A stretch of 64,000 bases of DNA from the NCBI GenBank assembly GCA_016765135.1, contig JAESQN010000001.1:1-64000 (forward strand), written 5' to 3'. Below, piece by piece: positions 43,122 through 52,021 of this stretch (position 1 is the stretch's first letter; every line of letters starts with the position of its first letter). Source of the stretch: Robiginitomaculum sp. (lineage in GTDB: Bacteria > Pseudomonadota > Alphaproteobacteria > Caulobacterales > Maricaulaceae). The notes below the pieces were generated by a model. It had not been told where the DNA came from. It searched no databases and saw only the letters and a list, made by a program, of their open reading frames with translations. The position numbers were made by a program, and so were the translations under genes.

Positions 43122-45199
43122 GATTTTTCTCCCGCAAGAAACTGCCCGTTGTGTTGCAAACCGAAGCAACCGAATGTGGGTTGGCATGTCTGGTGATGAT
43201 TGCCCGCTATCATGGCCATGATATTGATCTAAACGCTCTGCGCAAAACCGCATCTATTTCCCTCAAAGGGGCCAATCTCAAACAAGTGATGGCAACGGCG
43301 GCAAGCCTGCACCTCGCCTCGCGCCCCATGCGGGTCGAACTTGACCAGCTCCACAAAGTCCAAACCCCGGCTATCTTGCATTGGGACCTTAATCATTTTG
43401 TCGTGCTGAAAAAAGTCGTTGGCAATAAAGTGCATTATATTGATCCGGGACGGGGCCTGCGGGTTATGGTTTTGGAGAAAGTTTCGGATCATTTTTCGGG
43501 CGTGGTGTTGGAGTTGTCCCCGGCGGCAGATTTCAATCTGCTGCAAAACCGCTTGAAACCAAAGCTGTCTGATCTTTGGGGGCGTATGGTTGGCCTAAAG
43601 CGGGCCGTGTTGCAAACCTTGAGCCTGTCAGTGATTTTGCAAATGACGGCATTGGCAGCACCGTTCTATTTACAGCTAGCCATAGACCGCGCCGTTGAGC
43701 CGGGGGATAGCCAGTTCTTGTTTGCCTTATTACTAGGTTTTGGTGGTCTGGTGATCATCCGCGCACTTAGTGAGGCCGTGCGCGGCTGGGCCGTATTGGT
43801 GTACGGCAACCAGATGAGCTTTCAGATGGTTGGCAATGTTTTCAGGCACTTGATCCGGCTACCAACCGCTTGGTTCGAGAAACGCCATGTGGGGGATATT
43901 ATATCGCGGGTTGGTTCGGCTCGTCCAATCCAGGAAGCCTTGACCCAGAGCGTGGTTGCTATTTTGCTCGACGGGTTTATGGCCGTATTTACATTGGTGA
44001 TCATGTTTCTCTACGCGCCTAATTTGGCCTTTATCGTGCTGGGCATGACAAGCTTGTTGGTGTTGGCAACATTGCTGATCTATCCAAGCCTGCGCCGCAC
44101 CGAAGAGGAAGCCATCGTCACCAAGGCCATCGAGAACACCCATGTCATAGAGAGCATCCGGGCCTCGACCACGGTTAAATTATTTGGCCGGGAAGCATCG
44201 CGGGAAGCGAGCTGGCGCAATCTGTTCGCAGATACGATCAATGCGTCTACGGCTCACGGTAAATGGCTAGTGCTACAGAAATTTTTCGAGACATTATTGG
44301 TCGGTGGGCAAATCGTTATCACGGTTTATCTGGGGGCCAAGTTGATCATGGGCGATGCCAATATTTTTACCATTGGCATGTTGTTTGCATTTTTGGCTTA
44401 TCAGCAACATTTTACCGAAAGCATCAAAAAACTTCTGAGCGAGGGCATCAAGGTTTCTCTCTTGTCCCTGCACCTGGACCGGTTGGCAGATATTGTTTAT
44501 GAGAAGGGCGAAAATATTGAGGCAGTGGGCGCGGAGCACCAATCCGTGCAAGGTAGCATTTCGCTTAAAAACATTGATTTTAGGTACTCAAGCAATGATC
44601 CTTATGTGTTGAAAGACCTAAACCTTGAAATCCCGGCAGGTAAAATGACCGCGATTACAGGGCCAAGCGGCGGCGGCAAAACCACATTGCTAAAATTGAT
44701 TTTGGGGCTATACGCCCCCAGTTCCGGCCATATCGAAATAGACGGGCGGCCTATGGCAGACATGTCCATGGCTGATTGGCGATCCCAAATCGGGGTGGTG
44801 ATGCAGGACGATCAATTGCTCTCGGGCACGATTGCGGACAATATCAGTTTTTTCGATCCGCAGATCGACATGCAAAAAGTCTACCGCGCCGCCATGGCCG
44901 CACAAATCCACGACGAGATTGTCGCTATTCCCATGCACTATCTGTCCATGGTCGGGGATATGGGCAGTGTGCTGTCGGGCGGGCAAAAACAAAGGGTGTT
45001 ATTGGCCCGCGCCCTGTATCACGACCCGAAAATTCTGTTCCTGGACGAGGGAACCGCCAATCTGGACGCGGCAACCGAAGCCAAAATCTCCGAAGTTTTA
45101 GGCGAAATGGACATCACCCGAGTAGTCATTGCTCACCGTCGCCGCCTAATCGACCGCTCAGATACCGTATTTACGGTGAAATTCGCCCAAAATATGTAA
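43118..45199 (+). CDS. Peptidase-containing ABC exporter (C39 double-glycine type, PCAT)
   Basis: 693 residues from GTG 43118, which overlaps the previous stop; the frame is open from ATG 43079. A C39 peptidase comes first: Gln14 and Cys20 in LQTEATECGLACL, His93 in LNHFVVLK, Asp109 in YIDPGRG, a complete catalytic set. Then six membrane helices (about 150-430) and the nucleotide-binding domain: Walker A GPSGGGKTTLLK, signature LSGGQKQRVLLARA, Walker B ILFLDEGTANLD, H-loop VIAHRRR. Such proteins cut double-glycine leaders and export the core peptide. A matching 22-residue peptide gene follows 134 bases downstream. Confidence 0.93.
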   Translation: MRFFSRKKLPVVLQTEATECGLACLVMIARYHGHDIDLNALRKTASISLKGANLKQVMATAASLHLASRPMRVELDQLHKVQTPAILHWDLNHFVVLKKVVGNKVHYIDPGRGLRVMVLEKVSDHFSGVVLELSPAADFNLLQNRLKPKLSDLWGRMVGLKRAVLQTLSLSVILQMTALAAPFYLQLAIDRAVEPGDSQFLFALLLGFGGLVIIRALSEAVRGWAVLVYGNQMSFQMVGNVFRHLIRLPTAWFEKRHVGDIISRVGSARPIQEALTQSVVAILLDGFMAVFTLVIMFLYAPNLAFIVLGMTSLLVLATLLIYPSLRRTEEEAIVTKAIENTHVIESIRASTTVKLFGREASREASWRNLFADTINASTAHGKWLVLQKFFETLLVGGQIVITVYLGAKLIMGDANIFTIGMLFAFLAYQQHFTESIKKLLSEGIKVSLLSLHLDRLADIVYEKGENIEAVGAEHQSVQGSISLKNIDFRYSSNDPYVLKDLNLEIPAGKMTAITGPSGGGKTTLLKLILGLYAPSSGHIEIDGRPMADMSMADWRSQIGVVMQDDQLLSGTIADNISFFDPQIDMQKVYRAAMAAQIHDEIVAIPMHYLSMVGDMGSVLSGGQKQRVLLARALYHDPKILFLDEGTANLDAATEAKISEVLGEMDITRVVIAHRRRLIDRSDTVFTVKFAQNM

Positions 45200-45226
45200 A
45201 AAATACAGGTTAACTATACTAAGTTC

Positions 45227-45255
45227 TTGTCATTTACGCATTAACAATTTATTAG
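45227..45255 (+). promoter_or_regulatory. Candidate promoter for the double-glycine peptide gene
   Basis: TTGTCA (45227-45232) and TATTAG (45250-45255) are spaced by 17 bases in an AT-rich gap of 134 bases. The -10 overlaps TTAA-N7-TTAG (45241-45255), one mismatch from a CtrA box. This would give a leader of about 70 bases before the peptide ATG. Read by eye only. Confidence 0.35.
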
Positions 45256-45333
45256 CTATAAGTATCGGGGGGCTGTTTACCATTATTATTAGTAAGCATC
45301 CCAAGCATTTAACTCTAACCTGGAGACATTCAT

Positions 45334-45402
45334 ATGCGTGATTTGACCATGGAAGAAGTAGAAATCGTAACAGGCGGCTTTCCAATTCTTATTAATAATT
45401 AG
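45334..45402 (+). CDS. Double-glycine leader peptide, 22 residues (candidate peptide pheromone precursor)
   Basis: ATG 45334 has GGAGA at a spacing of seven bases; 22 codons to TAG. The leader MRDLTMEEVEIVTGG carries every consensus position of double-glycine leaders: Leu at -12, Glu at -8, hydrophobic at -7 (Val) and -4 (Val), Gly-Gly at -2/-1. Cleavage would release FPILINN, seven uncharged residues of about 830 Da by calculation. That is far shorter than bacteriocins (normally over 20 residues) and within the range of signalling peptides. It lies directly between a C39-peptidase exporter and a TPR-like sensor kinase on the same strand. Function is inferred from this context. Confidence 0.8.
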   Translation: MRDLTMEEVEIVTGGFPILINN

Positions 45403-45431
45403 ACCTTTTTGCACAATAAGTTGTGGGTGAT

Positions 45432-45460
45432 CCGCTTGGGCAACCGATGCGGGTTTTGTT
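45432..45460 (+). terminator. Hairpin with T-run after the peptide gene
   Basis: CCGC (45432-45435) pairs with GCGG (45449-45452) and GG pairs with CC around a GCAA tetraloop, with a small internal loop; G then TTTTGTT follows. It lies 30 bases behind the peptide stop and 107 bases before the kinase start. A partial terminator would let the peptide be made in excess over the kinase. Confidence 0.45.
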
Positions 45461-45567
45461 CATCTGGAATATAGATTTTACCTGCCTTCTGATTTATTTA
45501 TAAAAAGTAGGAAAATCCTAATATATTTATGCTTTTATGGTGAAAACCAAAGAGTATAAAGGCTTAC

Positions 45568-48546
45568 GTGTATATTTACCAACAATTTTCCGCCAATTTG
45601 TACAGGGCGGCCAGATCTTTGTGGCCCAAATTGTGTCTGGCGCTTGTGGTTTTGTCCGTCGGCTTGGGCACAGGGCCTATATCAGCTTTTGCACAATCTG
45701 AAACCCAAGCAAGCACCCAGACTAATCCTCAGGGGGCTAACTCTCTGGTGCCTGCCAAAACCACTGAACAGGCTTTACGCCTTGCCCTGAAAATTGAACA
45801 AGTCGGTCTTGTGGTTAGCACGCCGTCGACTATCGAGGCCCTGAACCTGGACAATCTCCCCCATGACCAGCGGTTAAAAATATTACGCCAATATGCTATG
45901 GATGCGGTATTTTTCCGCAACCAGCTTCCCAAACAGGAGATCGTCGCTAAATATGCCCAGGTCGCCGCCCTTGCTGACAGTGACCGGGACATAAAAATCG
46001 CAGACATTATGAGTTTGCAACTGACCTTGTTCAGTCACAAATCGGATCAGGCAACCAGAGAACAAGCATTAATATCCATAAAAGTCTATACAGTTGATGA
46101 AGACTGGTTTGTTGCTAACCGGGCTTTTTTATTGGCCGCCAGCGGTCAAGCCGTGCTTAGGCAATTTGATATTGGCCTCAAAGACGCAAAATCTGCTCTG
46201 GATTTAATTCCCAACCAATTGGGGCCAGACTATGATGAAGCTCGATATGAGACCTATGATTTTATTTCCTACCTGCAATTGATTTTGTATAATCTTGAAG
46301 ATGGGGTCGGCACCACAAAAACGGTTATTGATAAAGGCATTCTAACCAATCGGCAAATTGACGGTATCAGCCTGATTAGCAATCTGGCCTTTACATTTAA
46401 TTATTGGCAAGAATATGAAACTTCCGAAAAATTGGCAGAAATCCTGTTTCGCATGAACAATAAATCGGGCCGTGTCGTCAATGCGTTGACTTATTACCGC
46501 TATGCGCAAGCGCAAAACAATGCACAAAAATACCGGGCAGCCCTGGCTACAATAGATGAGGGCTTGCAAACCGCTAAAATTACAGCCACAAAAGTCGGGT
46601 TGATGTCTGAGCGGGCCGTTGCTCTTGCTGGTCTTGGGCGGGTGCGGGATGCCAACCGGGCTTTGGCCAAATTTAAGAAAACCGCTTCCGACAACAACAT
46701 CAAAACCGATGGCTATAATGAAGTTAAAATGCGGGCGGTAAAACTTGTCGCTATGGCTGAGGGCGATATGGAGACCGTGGCCCGATTGCATGCCACCCGC
46801 ACCAAAACCATCGTCCAGCGCCTGCTCCGCTTTCAAAACGAAGGTATTTCTGGCTTGCATGCAACATTGGAAAACGAGAAAGCCCGGCAAAAAGAAAGGC
46901 GCGTAGCCCTTGAGGAAAAAGCAAACCTTGCATTGGCTAAGGCGGCGGCCAACCAACGTGTTGCCTATGTTGCCGGCATATTGGCGCTTTCTCTGCTGGC
47001 GCTTGCACTTGCTTTAGCCTGGTTAAATGCAAGCCAACGCAAATTGGCCAAGTCTATTCAAAAGGAAGCTGCGACAATGCGATTGGCACAACTTGCCTCC
47101 GAAGCGGGCGAACGGTCCAAAAAGCAGTTTTTATCCGTTATGTCCCACGAATTTCGCACGCCTCTTAACGGGATAATAGGGATTGCTGATATATTATCCC
47201 AGCACGGGGCCACGCAAACCCTCAAAGACCAAAGTCAAATAATACTGGATTCAGGTGAAAGCTTACTGGAATTGCTTTCGGGGATATTGGACATGACATA
47301 TCTAGAAGCGGGCGATCTAACCGCCTTTACAACACCCACAGACATACGCAAAATCATTGCGGAAGCCTATGATAAATGGCAACCAAAAACAAACCCGGCA
47401 AATATATCCTTCACTTACGGTATCGCCGAAGATGTACCGGCAAAATTGATGCTTGATGTAAAACGGGTTGAGCTGTCGTTGAAAAACATGGTGTCCAATG
47501 CCGTAAAATTTACCAAAAAAGGTCGCATCCATATTCATGTCACAATGCAGGATGTTATTCGCCACGCGGATGATGATGAGAATGTACAAAAACTATCCGT
47601 CATTGTAGCAGATACGGGCATCGGTATTAGCGACGAAATGAAGAGCAATTTGTTTAAACCATTTGTACAGGCCGACAGCTCTATGACGCGCAACTATGGT
47701 GGGGCTGGTATTGGCCTGACCGTAACACGTGGCTTTGCCCGTTTGATGGGCGGAGATGTGGTTGTGAAAACCAAGCAGGGTCAGGGATCAGAATTTGCAA
47801 TGACCCTTAAAACTGTAGATGCGGCCTTGGCCAAAATCGAACCGGACACGGATCTGCCAATATTTACCTGCGTACCTGAAATGGAGCCCGGTATTAGCTT
47901 TCAGCCAGTTGTTTCATTGTCTGAGATGGAGAAACGTGAACGCAAACGCGCCGAAAAACGTGCACGTGAAGCCACTGCTGATAGTGACCAGGATATTATA
48001 CCGGTTACTGCCGCACCGTTTGTTTATGAACACGCTAACCCGGACCAGAAAACCAAATCCATTGATATTGCACAGCACCGTGGTGTGTTCTCACGCCGGA
48101 CGGCCCGTTCCGGGGGTAGCTCAATAACACCAGATCAATTGGAAGGCTTAAACGTCCTCATAGTCGAAGATATCCTGGCTAATCAGGAAGTGGTAAGGTC
48201 ATTGTTGGAGCCGGTCGGTTGTACCGTTAGCGCCGCGTCTAATGGAGTTATTGCCATAGAGTTACTGGAAAACCAAATCTTTGATGTAATTTTGATGGAT
48301 ATTCGCATGCCGATTATGGACGGAATTGAGACCACAAAATACATCAGAGAGACCGAAGGGCCACACCAAGACGTGCCGATCATCGCGCTCACCGCTGATG
48401 CGTCTGCGGAAAACAATGCTACATGCTTGGCTGTTGGTGCCGATGTATTCCTCACCAAACCGGTTATTGTTAGCGAGCTGTTTTCCTCTATCCGGTTTGT
48501 CCGTGAAATGAAAGCCCGGCGCACAAAAGAAAGGCTTTCAGCTTAA
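45568..48546 (+). CDS. Hybrid sensor histidine kinase with TPR-like extracytoplasmic region
   Basis: 992 residues from GTG 45568 (AAAGG five bases upstream). Signal peptide or first span (LCLALVVLSVGLGTGPISAFA), a helical periplasmic region of some 420 residues with TPR-like repeats (for example NALTYYRYAQAQNNAQKYRA and ALATIDEGLQTAKI), a short coiled coil, a membrane span (YVAGILALSLLALALALAW, about 468-488), HisKA with His527 in MSHEFRTPLNG, HATPase with NAVKFTKKG, DTGIGIS and GGAGIGLTV, a basic linker and a C-terminal receiver with Asp911 in VILMDIRMP. TPR folds bind short peptides in RRNPP regulators of Firmicutes; the adjacent seven-residue peptide is the obvious ligand candidate. No HPt or output regulator is next to it. 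Confidence 0.88.
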   Translation: MYIYQQFSANLYRAARSLWPKLCLALVVLSVGLGTGPISAFAQSETQASTQTNPQGANSLVPAKTTEQALRLALKIEQVGLVVSTPSTIEALNLDNLPHDQRLKILRQYAMDAVFFRNQLPKQEIVAKYAQVAALADSDRDIKIADIMSLQLTLFSHKSDQATREQALISIKVYTVDEDWFVANRAFLLAASGQAVLRQFDIGLKDAKSALDLIPNQLGPDYDEARYETYDFISYLQLILYNLEDGVGTTKTVIDKGILTNRQIDGISLISNLAFTFNYWQEYETSEKLAEILFRMNNKSGRVVNALTYYRYAQAQNNAQKYRAALATIDEGLQTAKITATKVGLMSERAVALAGLGRVRDANRALAKFKKTASDNNIKTDGYNEVKMRAVKLVAMAEGDMETVARLHATRTKTIVQRLLRFQNEGISGLHATLENEKARQKERRVALEEKANLALAKAAANQRVAYVAGILALSLLALALALAWLNASQRKLAKSIQKEAATMRLAQLASEAGERSKKQFLSVMSHEFRTPLNGIIGIADILSQHGATQTLKDQSQIILDSGESLLELLSGILDMTYLEAGDLTAFTTPTDIRKIIAEAYDKWQPKTNPANISFTYGIAEDVPAKLMLDVKRVELSLKNMVSNAVKFTKKGRIHIHVTMQDVIRHADDDENVQKLSVIVADTGIGISDEMKSNLFKPFVQADSSMTRNYGGAGIGLTVTRGFARLMGGDVVVKTKQGQGSEFAMTLKTVDAALAKIEPDTDLPIFTCVPEMEPGISFQPVVSLSEMEKRERKRAEKRAREATADSDQDIIPVTAAPFVYEHANPDQKTKSIDIAQHRGVFSRRTARSGGSSITPDQLEGLNVLIVEDILANQEVVRSLLEPVGCTVSAASNGVIAIELLENQIFDVILMDIRMPIMDGIETTKYIRETEGPHQDVPIIALTADASAENNATCLAVGADVFLTKPVIVSELFSSIRFVREMKARRTKERLSA

Positions 48547-48570
48547 AAGTTTTCATGTCAGACTGGCATC

Positions 48571-49401
48571 ATGACAACACACCCTATTTATCAAGTTGAC
48601 GCGTTTGCCAGCCAACTCTTTGCTGGAAACCCGGCAGCGGTTGTCCCTTTGGACAAATTCTTCGACACAAAAACAATGCAAGCCATTGCGTTTGAAAACA
48701 ACTTGTCGGAAACAGCATTTGTTGTTCGCAGGCGAGATGGTAGCTATGATTTGCGGTGGTTTACGCCCCTTGCGGAGGTCGATTTTTGTGGTCATGCAAC
48801 CATTGCAGCAGCGCATGTTCTATTGTCAGAGTTAGACGCTATCTCTCCTTTGGTTTTTCACACCAAGGTAGGGCCTCTTGAGGTCACAAATGGCACCCAT
48901 GAATACGTAATGCGGTACACCATGCGTTCACCTGCTTTCCCCATGATGGAGAGGTCACTTTCACCTGCTTTACTAGACACTTTTAACGGCCTGCCAACTG
49001 CCGCGTGGCAGTCTCGTAAAAATGTTTTCCTGATGTTTCCTTCTGCAAATACCGTGGCAAATTTCCAGCCTGATTTTAGTGCTATAAAGTCATTATCGTC
49101 TGAGCAGGGTGTCGATGAGGGCATTGTTATCATGGCCCAAGGGGATGGAAAGACTTACAATAAGTATGATTTTATATCTCGTTACTTCGTGCCGGCTTTT
49201 GGCATTGACGAAGATCCGGTCACAGGCTCCAACCATGCATCACTGGCACCATTTTGGGCCAAGCGTCTCGGCAAGTCCGTGATGACAGCATATCAGGCTT
49301 CTGGCCGTGGCGGCGTGTTGGATTTATCTGTAACAGAAAACCAGGTGTTTATGACTGGACATGCCGTGACCTATCTTCGCGGGGAAATATTTTTACCCTA
49401 A
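48571..49401 (+). CDS. PhzF family isomerase-like protein
   Basis: 276 residues. Opens with YQVDAFASQLFAGNPAAVV, the family signature. The catalytic Glu is in ENNLSETAFV, and GHATIAAAHVL and EDPVTGSNHASLAPFWA complete the conserved set. Relatives perform proton shifts and isomerisations (phenazine PhzF, YddE); the substrate is unknown here. It follows the kinase by 24 bases on the same strand and may be transcribed with it, although no functional link is evident. Confidence 0.9.
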   Translation: MTTHPIYQVDAFASQLFAGNPAAVVPLDKFFDTKTMQAIAFENNLSETAFVVRRRDGSYDLRWFTPLAEVDFCGHATIAAAHVLLSELDAISPLVFHTKVGPLEVTNGTHEYVMRYTMRSPAFPMMERSLSPALLDTFNGLPTAAWQSRKNVFLMFPSANTVANFQPDFSAIKSLSSEQGVDEGIVIMAQGDGKTYNKYDFISRYFVPAFGIDEDPVTGSNHASLAPFWAKRLGKSVMTAYQASGRGGVLDLSVTENQVFMTGHAVTYLRGEIFLP

Positions 49402-49551
49402 ACGAAGCACAATATGCGTAAATTTAATGCTATACCCAAGGTGCATTTTGGTCTATTTTTGAAAGACAGTACGAAAAGGGCAGGCTTCGCACTAAGTGGT
49501 GTTTTAACGGAGAATCGTGTACGGGGGAGCCTCGGTATTTAAGGGCTTATT

Positions 49552-50640
49552 ATGTCAACAAAAGTTTATCCTGTAATTATGTGCGGCGGGGCTGGAACCC
49601 GCATGTGGCCGCTGTCGAATAAGGCAAAGCCCAAGCAGTATCATTCAATCGTGAGCGAAAAATCCATGTTGCACGAAACTATATTGCGCCTTGGTTTTGC
49701 GGAGAACCTGGATGTACAAGCCCCCAGTTTCGTCTGCGCAACCGAGCATGAAAACATTGTCCGCGAGCAGTGTAAAGATGAGGGCATAGAGCCACACCGT
49801 CTTATCCTCGAACCTATGGGCAGAAACACCGCACCCGTCGCCACCACCATAGCGCGGCTGATCCAGCAAGACGATCCGGATGCGCTTGTGTTGTTGTTGC
49901 CCGCAGACCACCATATTGCGGATCCGCAAGGCTTTTGGGCGCATGTCTCCAAGGGTGTTTCCATGGCGCAAGACGGGTATTTGATGACACTGGGCATACA
50001 GCCAACCGGGCCAGAAACCGGATTTGGTTACATAAAGACAGGCAAGCCTGCCCAAGAGAACACGTTCACAGTTGAAGCATTTGTTGAAAAACCGGACAAG
50101 CAGACCGCCGAAATGTACTTGTCCACGAAGAAATATTTTTGGAACGCGGGCATATTCCTGTTTTCAGCCAGCTCCATGCTGGAGGCGTTTGAAAAATGTG
50201 CGCCGGACATTCTACAAAGCACAGATGTAACCTTGGGGCACAGCAAAGAAATTGGCACATCCTTGTATCTGGACGCAAAACATTTTGAGTTGTGTCGTAA
50301 CGAATCCATTGATTATGCTATCATGGAAAACGCGGATAAAGTCGGTATTATTGCCCCCGTTGACATTGGTTGGAACGATATTGGGTCGTGGGCTGCGGTG
50401 CGCGATTTGTTGATGGAAAAACAAGAGCCGGGTACGACTATAACGGTTGGCGATGTGGTAGAGCTGGATTGCACGAACTCCTATATTCGCACTGACGGAT
50501 TGAAGGTCGCGGCCATTGGCCTCGATAACATGATCGTAATAGCCACCGCAGATACCATTTTGATTGCTCCGGCGGACCGGGCTCAAGACGTAAAAACCAT
50601 CGTTGGTAAACTTAAAGCTACTCAGCCGGATAATTCCTAA
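49552..50640 (+). CDS. manC: Mannose-1-phosphate guanylyltransferase
   Basis: 362 residues, the monofunctional length (bifunctional GMP/PMI enzymes have about 470). The nucleotide-binding signature MCGGAGTRMWPLSNKAKPKQ is followed by LLPADHHI, FGYIKTG, VEAFVEKPD and NAGIFLFSAS. Makes GDP-mannose from Man-1-P and GTP for polysaccharide, LPS or capsule. It lacks the C-terminal PMI cupin; the following AGE-family gene, 12 bases downstream, may supply the isomerase step. The gap 49402-49551 before it shows no convincing gene. Confidence 0.93.
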   Translation: MSTKVYPVIMCGGAGTRMWPLSNKAKPKQYHSIVSEKSMLHETILRLGFAENLDVQAPSFVCATEHENIVREQCKDEGIEPHRLILEPMGRNTAPVATTIARLIQQDDPDALVLLLPADHHIADPQGFWAHVSKGVSMAQDGYLMTLGIQPTGPETGFGYIKTGKPAQENTFTVEAFVEKPDKQTAEMYLSTKKYFWNAGIFLFSASSMLEAFEKCAPDILQSTDVTLGHSKEIGTSLYLDAKHFELCRNESIDYAIMENADKVGIIAPVDIGWNDIGSWAAVRDLLMEKQEPGTTITVGDVVELDCTNSYIRTDGLKVAAIGLDNMIVIATADTILIAPADRAQDVKTIVGKLKATQPDNS

Positions 50641-50652
50641 AGAAAGAAAAGC

Positions 50653-51831
50653 ATGGAAAGTTCAATGGAAGAATTTCTCCAATGTGCAAGCAAGCTGGAG
50701 GCATGGTGCCGCGAACAGGCTTTGCCGTTTTGGGCCGGGCATGTGCTAGACCCCAATGGCGGCGCCTACGAACAATTATTGGCAACGGGTGAACCTGACC
50801 TTACATGCCATAGGCGCGTGCGTGTCCAAGCGCGCTTGGCTTATGTATATGCCCACGCCACCGATCTTGGCTGGTATGAGGGTGCGGAGGTCTCGAACCA
50901 TGCCTGGGACTATGTGATGTCCAAGGGGCTGCAAGGCGGCGGTTTTATTCCCGGCAGCGGTTTTAAAGGATGCGCCCATTTGTTGCACAATGACGGGCGC
51001 CTCAAAGACGGGATGCGCGACACTTACGCACAAGCATTTTTAATCTTGGCGGGGGCCTGGCGCTACCGGGCCTTTCAAGACGGTGCGTCCAAACGGGTCG
51101 CGACCGACACAATAACATTTCTGGACACCATAAAAGCTGACAATGGCGGGTGGCTGGAAGGGGTGCCCGCAAGCTTGCCGCGCCGGCAAAATCCGCACAT
51201 GCATTTGTTCGAAGCTTTAATGGCTTTATATGACGCCACGCAAGAAGAGGAGTTTCTAGTGCGTGCGGGGGATATATACCAGCTATTTGTCAACGTGTTC
51301 TTTGATGAGAGTAAGGGAGTTGTACGGGAATTTTTTGACCAAAACTGGAAGGCGCAAAACAATGACGGCGGCCCGATTGAACCTGGCCACATGTTTGAGT
51401 GGGTGTGGCTGTTGCGTAATTACCAAGCTATGTCAGGCGTAGACGTTGATCAATATGCCGATGTTTTATATGCCAAGGCAAAGGAATATGGCTATAGCGA
51501 GACAACGGGCCTCATCCGCGATAAAGTTGATCTGCGCAATAGACACCAACCCCCCACCTACAGGACATGGCCACAAACGGAGTTTATCAAAGCGGGCATA
51601 GCCCAAGCACGCATGGGGCGTCTGGATGCATTACCCGATGTCACGGCGGCGATTGCAAATCTGTTGGACAAATATTTTGACGTTCCCGCGCCCGGCGGTT
51701 GGGTAGACTGCCTGGATGCCAACGGCAAACCAAAAAACACACTCATGCCAACCAGCACTTTTTACCACATAATCTCCACCGCCGCCGAAGCAAGCGCATT
51801 CGCAAAAATAGGCGCAAAAGAAAACCACTAA
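50653..51831 (+). CDS. AGE-family epimerase/isomerase (probably mannose-type isomerase)
   Basis: 392 residues, an (alpha/alpha)6 barrel. Conserved segments are RRVRVQARLAYVYAHA, AQAFLILAGAWRYRAF, PRRQNPHMHLFEALMALYD, EPGHMFEWVWLLRNY and RTWPQTEFIKAGIA, which include the catalytic His residues of the N-acylglucosamine 2-epimerase/mannose isomerase family. Being directly behind manC, it most plausibly interconverts fructose-6-P or glucose derivatives and mannose(-6-P) for GDP-mannose synthesis. This is inference from position. Confidence 0.85.
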   Translation: MESSMEEFLQCASKLEAWCREQALPFWAGHVLDPNGGAYEQLLATGEPDLTCHRRVRVQARLAYVYAHATDLGWYEGAEVSNHAWDYVMSKGLQGGGFIPGSGFKGCAHLLHNDGRLKDGMRDTYAQAFLILAGAWRYRAFQDGASKRVATDTITFLDTIKADNGGWLEGVPASLPRRQNPHMHLFEALMALYDATQEEEFLVRAGDIYQLFVNVFFDESKGVVREFFDQNWKAQNNDGGPIEPGHMFEWVWLLRNYQAMSGVDVDQYADVLYAKAKEYGYSETTGLIRDKVDLRNRHQPPTYRTWPQTEFIKAGIAQARMGRLDALPDVTAAIANLLDKYFDVPAPGGWVDCLDANGKPKNTLMPTSTFYHIISTAAEASAFAKIGAKENH

Positions 51832-51853
51832 ATTCTTGTAGCCACCCAAAAAT

Positions 51854-51930
51854 TGGCCACCCCGTGCGCGTTTGAACCACCGGCCTCAAGGTTAGGAATC
51901 TTGCGCTCTATCCGGCTGAGCTACGGGATT
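51854..51930 (-). tRNA. tRNA-Arg (anticodon CCT), possibly degenerate
   Basis: On the minus strand: 5' acceptor AATCCCG, D arm TAGCTCAGCCGGATAGAGC, anticodon arm CAAGA-TTCCTAA-CCTTG (anticodon CCT, Arg AGG), variable loop, TTCAAAC loop and an encoded CCA. The D stem is perfect, but mismatches occur at 1-72 (A-G), 31-39 (A-C), 49-65 (G-A) and, notably, 53-61 (G-G), normally an invariant G-C. It is either a diverged minor tRNA or a decayed copy such as an att-site remnant. Confidence 0.6.
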
Positions 51931-52021
51931 TTGCCCAGAGCCTTTCTTGATTGTTTGTGGGGTGTTTGCCTTTGGCGGGGTATTGTGTTAGCTGGTAGTT
52001 GTGGCAGTGTTTGGGAGATGG

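Noticed and set aside
45241-45255. CtrA-like TTAA-N7-TTAG before the peptide gene
   Set aside because: One mismatch in an AT-rich gap; chance occurrence is too likely to list as a CtrA site, so it is only mentioned with the promoter.
48571-49401. PhzF-like gene as part of the peptide circuit
   Set aside because: It is close behind the kinase but the family acts on small metabolites, and nothing in the sequence ties it to peptide processing.
49414-49542. A 42-codon frame (MRKFNAIPKV start) in the gap before manC
   Set aside because: No ribosome site, no signal or motif, and codon use unlike neighbours; probably chance.
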